From positions 107,501-171,500 of the forward strand of contig JBAMJV010000871.1 of the NCBI GenBank assembly GCA_037951105.1: 64,000 nt of DNA, written 5' to 3'. The position numbers and the translations under genes are program-made. Under the pieces are notes generated by a model that made no database searches, was not told where the DNA came from, and saw only the letters and a list, made by a program, of their open reading frames with translations. This stretch comes from Echinarachnius parma. Its lineage: Eukaryota > Echinodermata > Echinoidea > Clypeasteroida > Echinarachniidae. Positions 36,441-51,400 of the stretch are shown piece after piece. Within the stretch, counting starts at the first letter, position 1; the number at the start of each line of letters is the position of its first letter.

Positions 36441-39400
36441 GTAAGCACACCAAGTGATTATTATTATTTATTTTTTTTTTGTAAATAATTGTTAGACACA
36501 TTATTGTCAATACTTTATGTCATACTTACTAAGTATAAGCTAAAAAGACGAAGACAATACTATTGCTTCAAGGTTTTTAAATAAATAATGTTAAATTAGC
36601 CCAATATTGTAATTTATGTTTGCATAATTATGATGTAGACGCACGAAAATGAAGTGATAATTATGTTCTCCTTGGCTCGGATTTTTATTTGTACAGTGAA
36701 TAACTTTTTTTAAACTTAAAATGTATTTATCATCATTATTCTGAGAATATTCCATGTGCAAATGATGAATATTGAATTGTCAAACATTGTGGTTTTGTGG
36801 AGGTGTAAACGTGATTCAAGGTGTAACAAGAAATACTGAACACCACTATATAATTATTGCATCATCAGGCATCATTATATTTGTCGAAAGATATTCGCCT
36901 ACATTTCTATTGTATTAATCATCAAATGTTCCCGTTTGTGTAACTATAGTCACACTATGCAAGGGTTCAACGTGTCTCATTGAAATGCTATCCACACATT
37001 TTGTACAGGCAGTTACATTTTATAACACATACCTATTGTATTACGTAAATGTCGCTCCAAAATGAATTGATTATTACTATTCCTGTCTCCCACTCCGTTC
37101 CGAATGCGCTTCCTAATTAAATTTGCCTAGATACAGTTTTCATTCAACATAATATTCATGTATAACACATGCTAATCTCCCATATACTTTTTGTTCAACA
37201 TTATTCCTTGTATAACACATGCTAAACTCCTGGATACTTTTATTCAACACAGCCACTGTATAAAAAAACACTCCGTGTAACACGTGTAAAATGCCAGATC
37301 CGATCCAGTAAACAACTATAGTATGTACATGGTATTGTGTAACTCCTAAATACTTTCATTCAACACAGCCAACATATGATTTTACTCCGTGTAACACGTG
37401 TAAAATGCCAGATCCGATCATTAAGCAACTATTATATCCACGGTGTTGTGTCAAGGGCGCTGTATAAATTCAGCCCGCGATTTATGTTTATGCGGTTTGG
37501 CATGTTTGCCCGTTTACCCGTGTCACTCATATTTTCACAATGACAAATCAAGAGTAATTTTCAACTGAATGCTATGTTTAGCAAACATTCCTCGTCATTA
37601 ATTTTCTCGTGATTTTGAGTAGCAGCGTCATTCATTTTTATTTTGTGTGGAACATAGAGGAGGTATGAAATAGACGTAAGTGTAATACAAAATAATTAAT
37701 GTTATTTTAGAGGTAGTATGAGTTCAATAATAAAATGCTATGTATATTTATTTATTTTCGAAATACTTTATAAACGATCACGGTGTAGTTTTTAAGAGAG
37801 TATAATATTTGGAAGGGTACAACATTTCTCACTTTTGGAAGAGGATATACAATGTTAAAATGAAAGAGGTAACACGTTTATTCGCAAATTTAATTGACAA
37901 AATAAAGATACCCTCGTTAGTAAGGTATCAATTTCCGTAAGTTTGGAACGTGTTTTTATTTAAAATCGATCAACTGCTTTTTGATCGATCATTACCTCTT
38001 GTTAACATTAACGCATTTTTCATAATTAGAATTTTCAAATCAATATTTCTTCATTCTGTTGCAGTTGTATCCCACTGCTTTAACCACATTATTAAAATCT
38101 AAATTATAAAACATTATATGATAACTATACAACAACAAATATTTTTACAATGCCACTTTAATTGATGATGATGATGATCGAAGTATAAACGATGATAACA
38201 AACCCCCCGATATATTGATGTAATCGATCAGAATAAAAATGAGTTTCCAAAATTTGTTGAGGATTTTTTTTTATCAGGAGCGAATCAATATTTTATTATT
38301 TGTAAGCTGGGATAGCATGGACGGATTTATACGTTTTAATACGAATTACATAAAATTCATGTTAAACATAATTTATTATCACAGCTTTGATCGGATATAG
38401 TAATATAATATACAGGTATTAACGTAATGCAACTCTCTTCTATTATCGTCTCCAATATTGTTTTAATCGATGCATTGCCACTTTTTACGGATTTAAATAA
38501 ATCTGCAACTTCTCTGGAATGCCTTCTACTTTTATATAGTATACTCCATTATGTCATTGCAAAATAACAAACGGCTCAATCTTTTATTCAAAACCGCGAT
38601 TTTATATTATTTTGTCAAACAAATTAAACGGTTTGCTCAGCCCCAATTATTTCTAGCGCTGCCTTCCTTTGAACTTCTCAATATGATATGTTATATTTGG
38701 CGAGGCGAAAACTGTATAATTTAGATTATTCTTTTCTGTTTGTGATAATGCATTTGGTTTTCCCATGCAGTTGTCCCGCTTTTTAGTAACACTTCACGCA
38801 ACTTGACACAATCAGAATAAGAGTTGTTGTTCGATAGGGTCAAGAACACGCTTTGTATAATAAAAAGTGACCATACTCTGTAAACTCGGACCTGGATGAA
38901 ATTATAGTCGGCTGGACGGACACTGGACACTAGACAGACAAACATGTCAACGATATAACGTCTGTTAGAGTGTGTGAGGAATGACATACAGGAGCGCGTA
39001 TGTGCTTTATTACTACTGACAGCCAAACTTGTGTGTTGGTCAGTTGGTGTAGTTTACCGTATGGGTCTTGCAACTTAGCTAACATTTTTATTAGCATTAG
39101 ACACAGCACAACAATGTCTATGATCCCTGAAAAAATGTGAATCGGTCTTTTAACACATTGTGAAACAATCCAAATCATTTAAATGTAATTAACTAGCGGT
39201 ACATTGTAATGCTTAATTACTCAATTAACATTTAATCTGAGATTATTCGAATGCGAGGTTCGTCATCAGGGCCCCGTAACAAAAAGATTCACGATTAATC
39301 GTACGATTGATCAATTAATCGTACGATCAATTAATCAGTCGTACGATCAATCAATTGATCGTACGATTAATCGTGAATCTTTATGTTACGGGGCCCAGAT

Positions 39401-42400
39401 TGGAATTTATTTTAAAACGTGAAATGAGTTTCGTCGCCCTTAAAATATTGCATGATCGATTATTGCACTATTCTAGGTGCTTTGATAATGCGTATATCGT
39501 ATGTCACTTTGATCATTATAATCATAAGTGCTAAAAAGAAAATTATATTATTGCCACGCGTTCGTCATTCATGAACATGATAAACTCTTGCATTATTGTA
39601 AGTTACTTGGTTATGTTTATATTTTATATTTATCTTAATAATATTAATTATATCAAGTCCCGTGGACACTTGGTTGATTAAAAATATTTTATCTGAAGTA
39701 TTATCTGCTTTACAACGAGATGTGTTTCAAGTAAAACATTTTAATATCGGGGAGTTTACTCAAACCCAGGGGGAAATAATAATTATTTGTGTGGAATGTT
39801 CGATCAAATAATGGTACCATACCGCAATTGTATTATCGCAATTGTACAATAATAATTTCCCTGGGGCTAAAACCATGGATTGTACTAGTACAATCCATGC
39901 TAAAACATTGCATTACCTAGGATGTGCTGCGTAATAATATTTTGCCCGTCGTTATGATTTCTCTCAGTCTTCCTTCTCCTTACGTCTCTCCGTCTTGAAT
40001 TACCTCTCCTCCATTTGTCCCTCCAACATCCCTCTCTCCCTCTCCCTCCTCCTCTACATCCCTCTCTCCCCCTTTTGCCCCTTCTCTCGTTTTCATTCCT
40101 TCTCTCTCTATTCCTCACACAGTCTCTCTATTAACTCTGCCCCCTTTTCTCTTACTCTCTTTCCACGCCCTCCTTCCTAGTACCAGGGCAGCCCCAGACG
40201 GAAGCTCCTTAATAATAATAACCCCTGGTACTAGTGGTAGTAATGATTGTCCAGAAAACAGACAATCCGTAAGAAAACTGACCTTGGTATAGCCGTCTGG
40301 ACCTGCCGGGCATGCGATTACATAATCACCGTCTGGTCCAGCCATGTGCGATTAATGTAACCATTTATGTAACGGCGTGAATGTAGCGCACCAGAGTCGT
40401 TTAACCCATTTACTGCTGAGTAGCCTACTATGTTATTAAACAGCGTTATAAGTATTACAGTACACCACATTAGTTACCGTGGTAATATGAATATTGTGAA
40501 CATATTGGTGTATATTTAATTACCCAACTGCAATTTAAATTGTTAATTATTTCCAAATACCTGCTCCGTGCTCATATGTTGAACCATGGAAGTAGGAGTT
40601 TGAATGCACGGCACGTTGAACAGGTCAGTGTAGAATGAGGTAACTTGTCCACCATTAGCGTTGTAAGGGTTAAAGGACCTAAAGAATACAACGTACTTTG
40701 ACACTTATTCCATAGTTGATGACTTGAAACATAGGTCTGCCGAAAAAAAATCCATGAAAATAAACACAGTAGTCGACATGTGATTGACAATTCATTGGCT
40801 TACGTCATGACGCGTCATCTACAGAATTTAGTTCATTAGTCCGTTCTTTAGATGACGTCACATTTTGGCGATTTAAAAGGGGCGTTCCCAGGACAATAAG
40901 ATATTTACTAATTACCCCCAAATTGATTGATTTCATGAGAAATGACTGCCAAATTCTTTTTCTTCTGGAAAAATTACATACAGAGAGCCGAATTGTGAAA
41001 ATTAGGCCATCTAGACGCTGTAGTTCCTTTAATGGCCCTGGTGAAGAATGTTGTCGCCCATTTCATTCGTGCCCAGAAAAGTATGAATACCAAATTTGGA
41101 TCACCCAATATTGCACAAACATGGTGATTATGTTCGGAACGTCAGGTCATGGTAAAGGGGCAGGAAATATGGGAAAAGGGGAGGAGATAGAGAATGTTCA
41201 AGTGGTCTGGATACTGAGTACAAGTGGTACTAGTACATAATACAATTATATAACTTTGGTACTTTGATTACGCAAGGGATTCGTCCACCATCGTGTATAT
41301 ATACATTTCTTAATAGTTATGAATATGAATTATTGTAAACATGAATACAGGATATGTCCTTGTATTGTAGGGTTGTCGGCAGGGTAGTTATGTAATGAGA
41401 TAAACACATGCATTATTCGGATATGTTCATTAATCGTAAACACAATAATTTATAGACTGTTTAGCGTCTGAAATAATTATTATTGCTGATAAAACAAAAT
41501 ATGTAACTCGTCTGCCGTTGTGTTTCAACAAGAGGCCGCTTGAAAGGGTGATTAAATGTGCAATCGTTTTGATGCCGTTTGCTCTAGCGACAAATGCTTC
41601 GCTATTTTTCATAAACCAACACCAACACCAACACTTTTAATTATAACCAAATAACACTAATATAATATTCTAACCCTAAACCTAAACCAGACCCCAATCA
41701 ATCAGAACATTAACCAAGAGGGCAACGTGTCTAGAAACCCTCGGAGCAATTATTATCATTGGCCTGAACTGAGCTGCTATAGTGTCACGTCCCGTTATTG
41801 TTACGCAATGATTGCGTGACATCCGCCCCCCGAAGCATGACAATTCCCGATTGTCAAACCGAGTTTCTACCCTAAGGACAATGCTTTAGCGTCGTTCTTT
41901 CTGCATGGCGTATATATTGTAACTAACGGAATTATGTACATGAACGTATTTTGAAATTGTAGATTGAATACTTAATTCAAAGATGAATCATTTCAATATT
42001 AATGTTTCATGTTTGAACAAAAAAATGCTCACTTCATCTTTGACATTATCAACCACATAATTAATTTCTCGCTATAGGTATATAGGGGTGTCGGCTGAGG
42101 GTCATTGCACTTTTAATAATGTATACGAATGAATACGAATACTATAGACAGGACATGCATATTTATCATGGTGATTGTTGTCCCTATCATGTGCGAAAGT
42201 TATCGGCTAGACAAGAAATGATGATACTGATAGATGAAAATGTGATTACAAAGGTTAACGATGGAACCTACGATGTACATGATCATGGTGAATGAAAGCT
42301 TGTATACGTAGTGATAGGTGCCTTATTTAATCTACGCATAAATTATCCCATAATATTATAGTTAAAAGGGGACATTATTATTTGGATGAAACTATATAGA

Positions 42401-45400
42401 AATGTGTGGTGGCAGATTATAATAGAAGAACAACTAATAATTTATGTTGTTCATTTACTTTAATTTGTAATTTTATTGTACTTAATAATAAATCCAGTTT
42501 TGACAAGAATTTAAAGAAATCGCCCACACTTTATTTGTTCAGGAAATAAAGAGTGACCCAACTTTTCAGTTGTTTATTTTATTGGATCTTTGTTCCGAAT
42601 TGATATGATATAAATTAAAATTGTACTAAATTTTAAAGATATTTAATATCCTTTCCTTTCAATAATAAGCCAATTGGTTACTTGAACATTACGAACCGTG
42701 TACTAATTAGCCCACGAATTATTCTAATAATTAATTTATGATTAAGAAAGGATAATCTAGAAGGAAATAATTATGATTAATTTTCAAAGATGAAAATAAA
42801 AGAGAGAGATGTAAAATATGTACAAATTGCGTCTAGTCTTTTCTTCATGATCGATGCTAAACGTCGACGACTTGTTGGCTCCGCTAAATCATTCACATGA
42901 TTAGGTCTGCAAATACGAATTGTTTTCGCTGTTTGTTCTAAAAGTTATTCCCCCCCTTTTTGTAGGGAATGGTAGTTTAACGGTTCATTTCTCCAATATA
43001 ATAACCGCATGCGTATGAGAGAATTATATATTTGACTCTTTTGTCATTTTTATTGCGGATATTTTTTCTCTTTTATAAATTAAATCCCCATTTTTTGGGG
43101 TAAATTCAAGCACACAATACATTTTGGCTTTTGACTTTTTGAATATGTATTGTAATTTGTCGCGTGTCATTCAAGTATCGTCTATTCATAAATTATTGTG
43201 CAATTCAAAAGCACTTTGCGTTTGATATAATTACCCCAAATATTGATTGCGGTGATGGAACATTGAACTCGACTTTTAATCGTTAATTTCCGGTCCAATT
43301 CATTTTGGTTGGAAATTTTTGTATTTTTGTATTTGCTCGTATACGTTTTTTTGTGTATGTTGTGATGTTTCACCGCCTGGTGATGTCGTGAAATAGTCAT
43401 AATTTCTTTGTTCAGTATTTGTGCAGATATTCAAGTAGTTATTAGATTTTTAAATGAAGCACAAATTCTTTGAAAATCTGTCCGTTTATTCATGTCATGG
43501 ACAAAAAGATAATATCATTAAAGCGCATTTTGTTTTAATTAGCACGCGATACAAATGAAAATTAACGTTTTCCCTTTTTATCTTCTTTCCCTCCAGTCGT
43601 CTATTGCGACTACACAGCGTCCGGAAAGTAAGTACAAATCGTTGTTGTTGTTTTTTTTCAGGTTAACCACAATCATAAATAAATTAAGTGATTCTGTATC
43701 ATGAATGGAAACTGTTTACCCTGAACACATCATAATTGGCGCTTTTCCTTAAGAGGCGCAAATTCTGATGAAGCCATAATATCAAATAGTAAATTATACA
43801 CCATTAATTGATATCAATTCGTATGACTTTTGTTAAAAGTATATTTATTTTTTTCTGATGATAAAAAAGTTGAAAAATACGCAAACACCAAGTAATTCAG
43901 CTTTTTCTAATATATGATCTTCCACATTAAAGGTGCACCTGTAAAGTGTCAGATATTGCCCAAAATTACATTTGAGACTTCAATCCTATTCCAAAATCAT
44001 TGTAAGCTAATGTCTGAACGATGTGTGAAAGTTTCATTGAAAAAGAACACTGCTTTCCTGGTTAAAAAAACGAAAATTTGCGTCAGCTTTTATAACAAAT
44101 TACTGTATACGTACGTATTACGTGTATGAGGTTTATGACCGTTCATTAACGCTCTTGAGCTGAATGATTATCAACGGCAAAAGAGAAATGTGGAAGCTCC
44201 AAGTAATTTTCGTGGAGTTAGACACTTTATGGTTTCACTTAATAATGTGAGTTAATGATTGTGTTAGTTCACAAACTAATAAGTTAAATGAAAAATAGAA
44301 TTGTTACTTCACCTGACGAAGTGTTGCAGCGGCGCACGAAACGTCGTGATCTTTTAGATCCCTTGTTGACCATACATTGCGAGACAAACGAATATCACTA
44401 GCGATATTATTTTCGATAAAAATTGTTACTATCTCATTTTAATCAAAATCTAAAAATAACCAAATATTTCTTGATTTGCATACAGACCACTGAAATTCAT
44501 CGAGGACTTCTTAACCGACAAGGTGTACCCCTTCTACGCGAACACACACACAGAAACCACCATCACATCCAAGCAGACCACACAGTTCAGAAACGATGCA
44601 AGGTAAATTGAACGAATTTCTCTTCCAAACTCTGACATTTGTAGTGGTTTATGATTGTAATAATGATTATCCGTATGAAATTATAATCAGATATGAAATT
44701 GTTAAAGCCAAATCTATAAATGATAACACACAATTGATTTACTTACGCCAAGATGGTTATCTACAAGTGAATATAATGGATATAATTTCATTCTTACAGT
44801 GGTGGTACTCAAAATAGATTTCTTACATGAATTGAATTATGGCCGCTCATTATAGACTCATTATGATAATTGGGCAGCGATTAGTGTTAATGTTTTCATC
44901 AAATTACTTGTCCCCAGCGTATAGTATCGCCTTGACCGCAAAGTCACGATAGAAAAGTATAAATGAGTTGTGTGCATGATGTATGCTCATTAAACTAGGT
45001 GTTCTAAACTTAAAGATAGAGTATTGTGATGACAAAAATACGGCCCTTTCCCCCACCCGGCTCCACCCTACAAATATATTTCAACTATTGCAGTAATTAT
45101 ATGTAATCATTACATTGAAGTGTGAATACACTGACTTCTCAGAGATGATATACTGCAAGAGATGTCTTTGGTAATTACCGTCACTTAGTACGGACTTGCA
45201 TGGGAGTGATGGGATGCCGAGTTGAATTGCAACGAAGTTTAGTGGCGTGGTTAAGGTGGGGGCAGGGGGGCAATTGTACCCCCTCCCCCTCCCCCCCCCC
45301 CCCCCCCCTCCGTTCCACCATGTTGGATTCTTGACCCTGTGACGCCTACATTATCATAATACACCCAATCCCCACCCCAGCGCGGTTCAAAATGATATAA

Positions 45401-48400
45401 AGGCTTTGCATAACACATCGCTGTTAAGCTCATGGTGCCCCTTCATGTAACGCCCCCCCCCCCCCCCCTCCCCATCGTATTGCCCTTATTTTGGTTTGAA
45501 CCTGGTTACGCCACTGAGCAACCCGGTAGTTTCAACTAAAACTTGCTTCGTCATTAATCGGGCCTGAGCAGATCAAGGCTGTTTCCAATGTTCTCAGCTA
45601 CTGACCCTAAGTAATCAACACGCAGCAGTAGATCAATCATTTGTGTTTCATTATGCTTATAGGCGTAATAGTTGATGATGTTTAATATATATTGAGCGAG
45701 TTATATGTTTTACTTAAATACATATAATCTATTACCCACAGTCCAAACATTTACGAATCAAACGTAATTAAAAACAGATCCATCACGGTTTGAATCCCAG
45801 CAGTATGTACTGTTTAAGAACTAAGAGGTTCTATATTATTGAAATTATATGGACGAGTTTAGTTATTATGTTAGGAGGGGAGGCGTGTTGTAAAACTGTG
45901 TATTCATCCACCGTGATGTAATAATGTCTGTATTTAATATTGCTAAAATCGTAGCCTATATAACTACGATTGTTATAAACGTTCCCGTTTTATATAATTT
46001 AATTTTTATTTTGTTATAGTGGGATGCACTAGTTTTTAAAAAGTAGTAGTACCATCTTTCAAATAATCCTTTAAATGATACTAATCAATTTAATTGAGGT
46101 TTAACCTCTTATGAAATGCGTGTAAGTCGAATACAAAATATACGGTATTCATCAAAATCACCTAGGAATATTCGTAAACCCACTATAGGATAAATTATTG
46201 GGAAGAATTCCAAAAACTAGTATCAGAAATGATTAACAGCGTTCCCCAGTCCGTGCCAGCGTCAAGTCAGTGCGAGTGTCGCATAATGTCAAGTTGACTG
46301 AATTTTGATTTAATCTACATTAATGTGTATACTACTTCACTCGCATACAGGAAGGGGAATAAGATGTCTGAGTGCGGTGGTTTAATAATAATTAGTTGGA
46401 TGCGATTGCTGTTGAAAAAAATTGCCACATCATTTCAATATTGAAGACTGTGTTTTATCGCGTTTTACCGTGGGCGCGAGTATACATCACAAATGCCTGA
46501 ATGAAAGGTACTGCCAAATATCATGAATATGTAATAATGGAGGGTTTTCCCAAACCATGTTTTTATGGTTTCAATTTTTAATGGGGAAAGGATAGGGTAA
46601 GCAAAAGACGATTGTTTTTAAATAATTATTTTAAGACAACATTAATACGATGCATTACAAGCTTTATTTGAACTTGAGGAGAAAAGGGAATATAGTGATA
46701 TGAACATTGAATTGTGCAGTATGTGGTTGGAATCGATTATGCCATGGATTATTATGATTTGACAATCAATTATTTATTTGAAGCGTTATTATAATTACAT
46801 GCTCGTTTTCGATATATAGGCCCATTGGAATGATACAGTAAAAACCGGCAAAAATATGTTAGACACTTGGGTCAATTTAGGTGATAATTTTTACAGTAGT
46901 ACATATTACAGAAACGTGTACATGTTTGTGGAGCCATCGGTCATCGACTGTCCTAGTCTTTTGACAAGCCTGTCTCGTCTGAACTGAGTTGAATGCAAGG
47001 AACGACTGGACAGCGCGACTACAATGCACACTCTCTTGGAGAGGGGAACGCACGTGAATTCATCATTTTGCCAGATAGCCTCCATCAGGCGTTCAGTCGT
47101 TCCTGATCTTGCATGCAGCGCAGCCATTGCTTGCTTGAAACACGAAGCCTTGTTAAAGGCTACGACTGTCCGTGATGTGACTTTTAAAAAAATGTATAAA
47201 TATATACATGGCATGCAGGGTAATCATGAAGCATTCTATGACCGGTGATATATCAAGGGTCAACACAAATAGGGGGTGAAAGAGGGGCTGACGAAGATTC
47301 CGGCTGGAGAGAGTTTCAACATTAATCCATTTTGTAAAATCTGAAATGTTATAATTGTCTTTTGATACATGATTTGCAGTTACTGTATATATAGGGGAAG
47401 AAATGAGTTACACAGACGGCTCGGGGATGGGGCGATCGGCCCCACTGTCCTCACCCCTTTATCTCTACCACTTCACATGACGATTATAATATCAGCACAC
47501 CGTAGGAGGGGCGGGTGTTGACCCACTTATGGGACGCGACTGTTCTAATTACGGGATGCCCCTCCATGCCAAACGCGCGGCGGTAATTTTTAAACCTAGA
47601 TGCAATGCAGGCATGCCGTGGATAACGTTAGCTGGGATGGGACGCAACAGATGAATACCGCGTTCACACACAGTCCATCGGACCCAGTTCTCCGGGTCTG
47701 GTATGGTGTGTGGAACAGGTTGGAATAGTTTTTACTAGGCTTTCCCACAAATGTAGGTATAGTGTGAACGTCACAGTGTATATACTGCGTGAATCTCGAG
47801 TGCCTCGAGGATAATTTAAAAAAAACACGTCGACAAAATCTTTGTCGAGATATTATGAAACATTAACCGTTCGACATCATTTTGATGAAAATCGCTGAAA
47901 AAAATGATTGCGGGTTCTAAACAAGAGATAACATATGCTGTGTGAACAACTATATCTATAGTAGCTATCCTCAGAGGGAAATCTTCCTAATACCTTGATA
48001 GATAACATAAGATATCAACATCATATCGCATTGCTCAGGACAAAATTATTGGAGGTCACGTGACTTGGAAACTGTGCTAGATGGGATTAACCCAGATATC
48101 CATAGTTACATTTACGCTATCTAGTGTCTGCATTATAGCTACACAATCCATTACTGGAACAGTAGGCTTTTGTTACGGGAGGTGCTTCCATGGTTACGTA
48201 TCCATAATACGTTCGACTTATCTATTTATATAATGGTTCTATATGCAAATATAACATTCTTCTCTTCTTCTTTGTGTGCGTTTTGAAACTAATATTGTTA
48301 ATTAATTTTGAGAGCAGCGCTCATTTGTCGGTAGCAATCAAGACGTTACTTTGTGAGCGGCGTACGCCAGCGTACCGAATGTCACCATTCTTGTCCCCGT

Positions 48401-51400
48401 GAAAGTCGCCATGGGCAAGGGTGACAACTTGACGGAAAGGTGTAGGCAGAAGATAGCGAGTCTTAGCTACACGTTTAACTCTTTAATTACCATGCCACAT
48501 CATCATTGTATTAGTCCTTTCTGTACATTAGCACTGAGATGGTTAGGAAATAGTAACAAGCAACCCATCCATGGTTAATACTGGAGAGTGGAGGAATGAA
48601 GGAGAAAATAGGAGTTTGCAAGTTCCCCTTATATTTCGTTCGTCTGTTACAGACGTGGGGATGGTCGTATGCGCCTGGGGTCGCTCTTCAACATCCCCGC
48701 GATCCAAGAGATACGACATTTTTGAAGGTTCGAACCCCGGGTGAAGAGCTGCAGAGGAAGGAAAGCTGTTATCACTGTAGCCTGTAATCATATATTGCCA
48801 TTCAATTTAGAGCTCATCCGTGGCACGAACAGTTCCAGCAGGCCATCATGAGAACACACGAATAGCATGAAGAGGGGAAGGGGGAAACATGCGAGTAATG
48901 GCATATCAGATGAGGAGGGGTGGGTAGGGGGTAAAGGGGCTCAATGTAATCCTTCTACTGAGAATTGTAAAAAGAGGGGTTGACCGCGAGCCAAATAGGC
49001 CAACGCGTTATTCCAAAAAGCGCCAAGTCCACTTTCGTCAACCTTAGATGGAAATGTCTCTATATACACTATAATGTTCACTTGTCGAACATTTAAGTTG
49101 AATCTTAGGGGTTGGGGCTGATTGAATTGCTCATGAACGTATTGATTCGATTGCTGTCGATAACTACGTCAAGATGTCAATAGCTCATGTGTTATGAGAT
49201 ACAAAAAAAAGGAGTTGAATTGATTTAACGCCTTTTCTGAGCTAATAAACTAACGCCCAAATCGAAACACACGCATGACAGCCAATATTACGGGCGTGTT
49301 CCATGATCATGCTCGGGACTGAACGCTTCTGTTTGCTGACTCATCGTCACACTCTGTAGTTTTGAACTACCCCCCTAATATGCCTAACCACCTCTGATCT
49401 TGTGGGACTCACTGTCACACTCCGCAGTTCTGAGCTACCCCTCTAACATGCCTAACCACCTCCGATCCGATCTTGTGGGACTCACTGTCACACTCCGCAG
49501 TTCTGAGCTACCCCCCTAACATGCCTAACCACCTCCGATCCTGTGGGACTCAGTGTCACACGCCGCAGTTCTGAGCTACCCCCCTAACATGCCTAACCAC
49601 CTCCGATCCGATCTTGTGGGACTCACTGTCACACTCCGCAGTTCTGAGCTACCCCCTAACATGCCTAACCACCTCCGATCTTGTGGGTCTCTAGCTGGCA
49701 CACTCTGCAGTCCTGAGCTACCCCCCCCCCCCCCCTCCCCCTCCCCAACATGCCGAACCACTACTGCAGCTGCTACGCGGTGTCCCAGAACCAGAGCCAA
49801 AAGAAAATCACTCCAGAAAACCTTTTCCTTCTCATATTTTATAATATCAGATAAGCACATCCTTTCTCTCCTAACTCCTGCAAAAAAATATGTCGGCTTT
49901 TCAAATCCCACCTATCACCGATCAACTAGCTATGCAGTCATTATAATAGATTAATTTTACCTGGAAGACGGGGATTAATATGGTTAGAAGATCCCGTTTC
50001 ATTCTAATTTGGGCGAGGGATATCACTATAGGATACGCTGATACACAGCTCAACCAGTCAACGTCAATAATTATGCCGATGATGAAAGCCTTCCACTCTC
50101 TCGCTGTAGTATAACCTTGTGTGTCTCAAGGCCCTTTGTGTTGTGTCTGGATATCACGCCCTTAATAGTAATGAGACAGGCTCGACTTTGCACGAGGGAG
50201 GCTGGTTGAAATATTATGGCTCTCTTTCACATTTTCGATTTAGAATATGAAAATATTATCGTAAGATAACATCTATTATGATGTGAAACTATGTGTGTCT
50301 GCAGTCTCAAAACACAGTTCACAATCTGCGTCGGATCTAAAGACAAGATACAGAAAATTATATCAATTCAAGTAGATGTGTTTTAAATCGTGAATGAAAA
50401 GTAGGAAAGTGTAATCGTAAGATCTATTAGGCAAAAGTCCGATCAGATTATGGAAAATCGAATAATAAATATGTGTGTTTCAAGGCCCTTTGTGTTGGTT
50501 CTGGGCATCTCTGGCTTACCACGCTCCAAACGTGGTTTTAAAGGTGGAATCAGGCGTAACCAGGGATTTATAAATGATATTCTTATTAAATGATTGTATA
50601 ATATGTTGTATATATTTCACCTTTGTTTCTCAGAACGATCATCAAACAGTGCACGAATTGCGGAGAAGATGATGCACTCATATTCACCGGAAGTGGCTCG
50701 ACGGGAGCCATCCACAAACTCATCAACGTCATGGAGATGGGAAAGGAGAGAGCGAGGAATACGGTACGTTAATTGCATTTATGTATATTTTGCTTATCCT
50801 TGTGACTTTCCTCTAAAGTAGGAATGGTTTACAACCTATATAGTGGGCATGTTGAGTCAATTCTATACTGGGGTTCCATCTCTAAAACAGCTCCAAAACA
50901 GTACTAAACATGAGTTATCACGATTACAGACATTGTTGTATGGACCACCGAAGTGAGACGGAAATTTGGTCTTCCCAAGCAGATGGTATCTATAGACGTG
51001 TCTGTTTCCTTGCAACTACTTTAAAGTTTATCAAGATCCGTGGTCTTTTTGTGAACGGGTAATTTTGTATATTTGCCGGAGCAGATATAGCTGTATTGAC
51101 CTATCTTCTGCACTAAATTGTAACCCCATAATTACCATGACAATAATAAATTATAGACATGTTCATGACTTCTTCGTGATTAACCGACGAAGGGATTATA
51201 CCTTACCGCTTCACCTGTCGTAACAGCAAACATTACGCAGCCCCTGCTACTGCTAGTGTCCAGATCATACCCTCTGTCTGCCCCTGTCTCTGTAATCATC
51301 TCTAGGTGCGTTTGAATAGTGTCGTCTAGGTCAGAATCATCGCCTTGAACGCGCTTCAGGTTACTATTTTCACTTAATCAACATTTGGCTGGACGACTCT

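Larger units (their letters stand above)
36441..43596 (+). other. Intron 1 (7156 bp)
   Basis: GT-AG intron. It holds a two-unit tandem repeat (37225-37455), a palindromic element (39269-39396), a hairpin and perfect palindrome (39767-39899) and a pyrimidine-rich stretch with CTCTCTCC runs (about 39955-40165). The remainder, including 37460-39260 and 40350-43590, is AT-rich and shows no gene that I recognise. Confidence 0.8.
44603..50633 (+). other. Intron 3 (6031 bp)
   Basis: GT-AG intron. It contains two C-runs (45291-45308, 45453-45468) beside GCCACTG motifs, a stretch open on both strands (46906-47248), a tRNA-B-box-like piece (about 48655-48745) and the 68/73-bp minisatellite (49343-49735). 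No other gene is seen. Confidence 0.8.

Noticed and set aside
36226..36444. Alternative frame over exon 1
   Set aside because: It starts at a non-ATG codon and does not join to the other exons in frame; the 36287 frame does.
49343..49735. CRISPR-like array of direct repeats
   Set aside because: The whole unit repeats with no unique spacers, and the context is a eukaryotic intron.
49553..49954. 133-codon repeat protein (PPNMPNHLRS units)
   Set aside because: It is the minisatellite read in one frame; the alternating 68/73-bp units would break the frame over a longer array.
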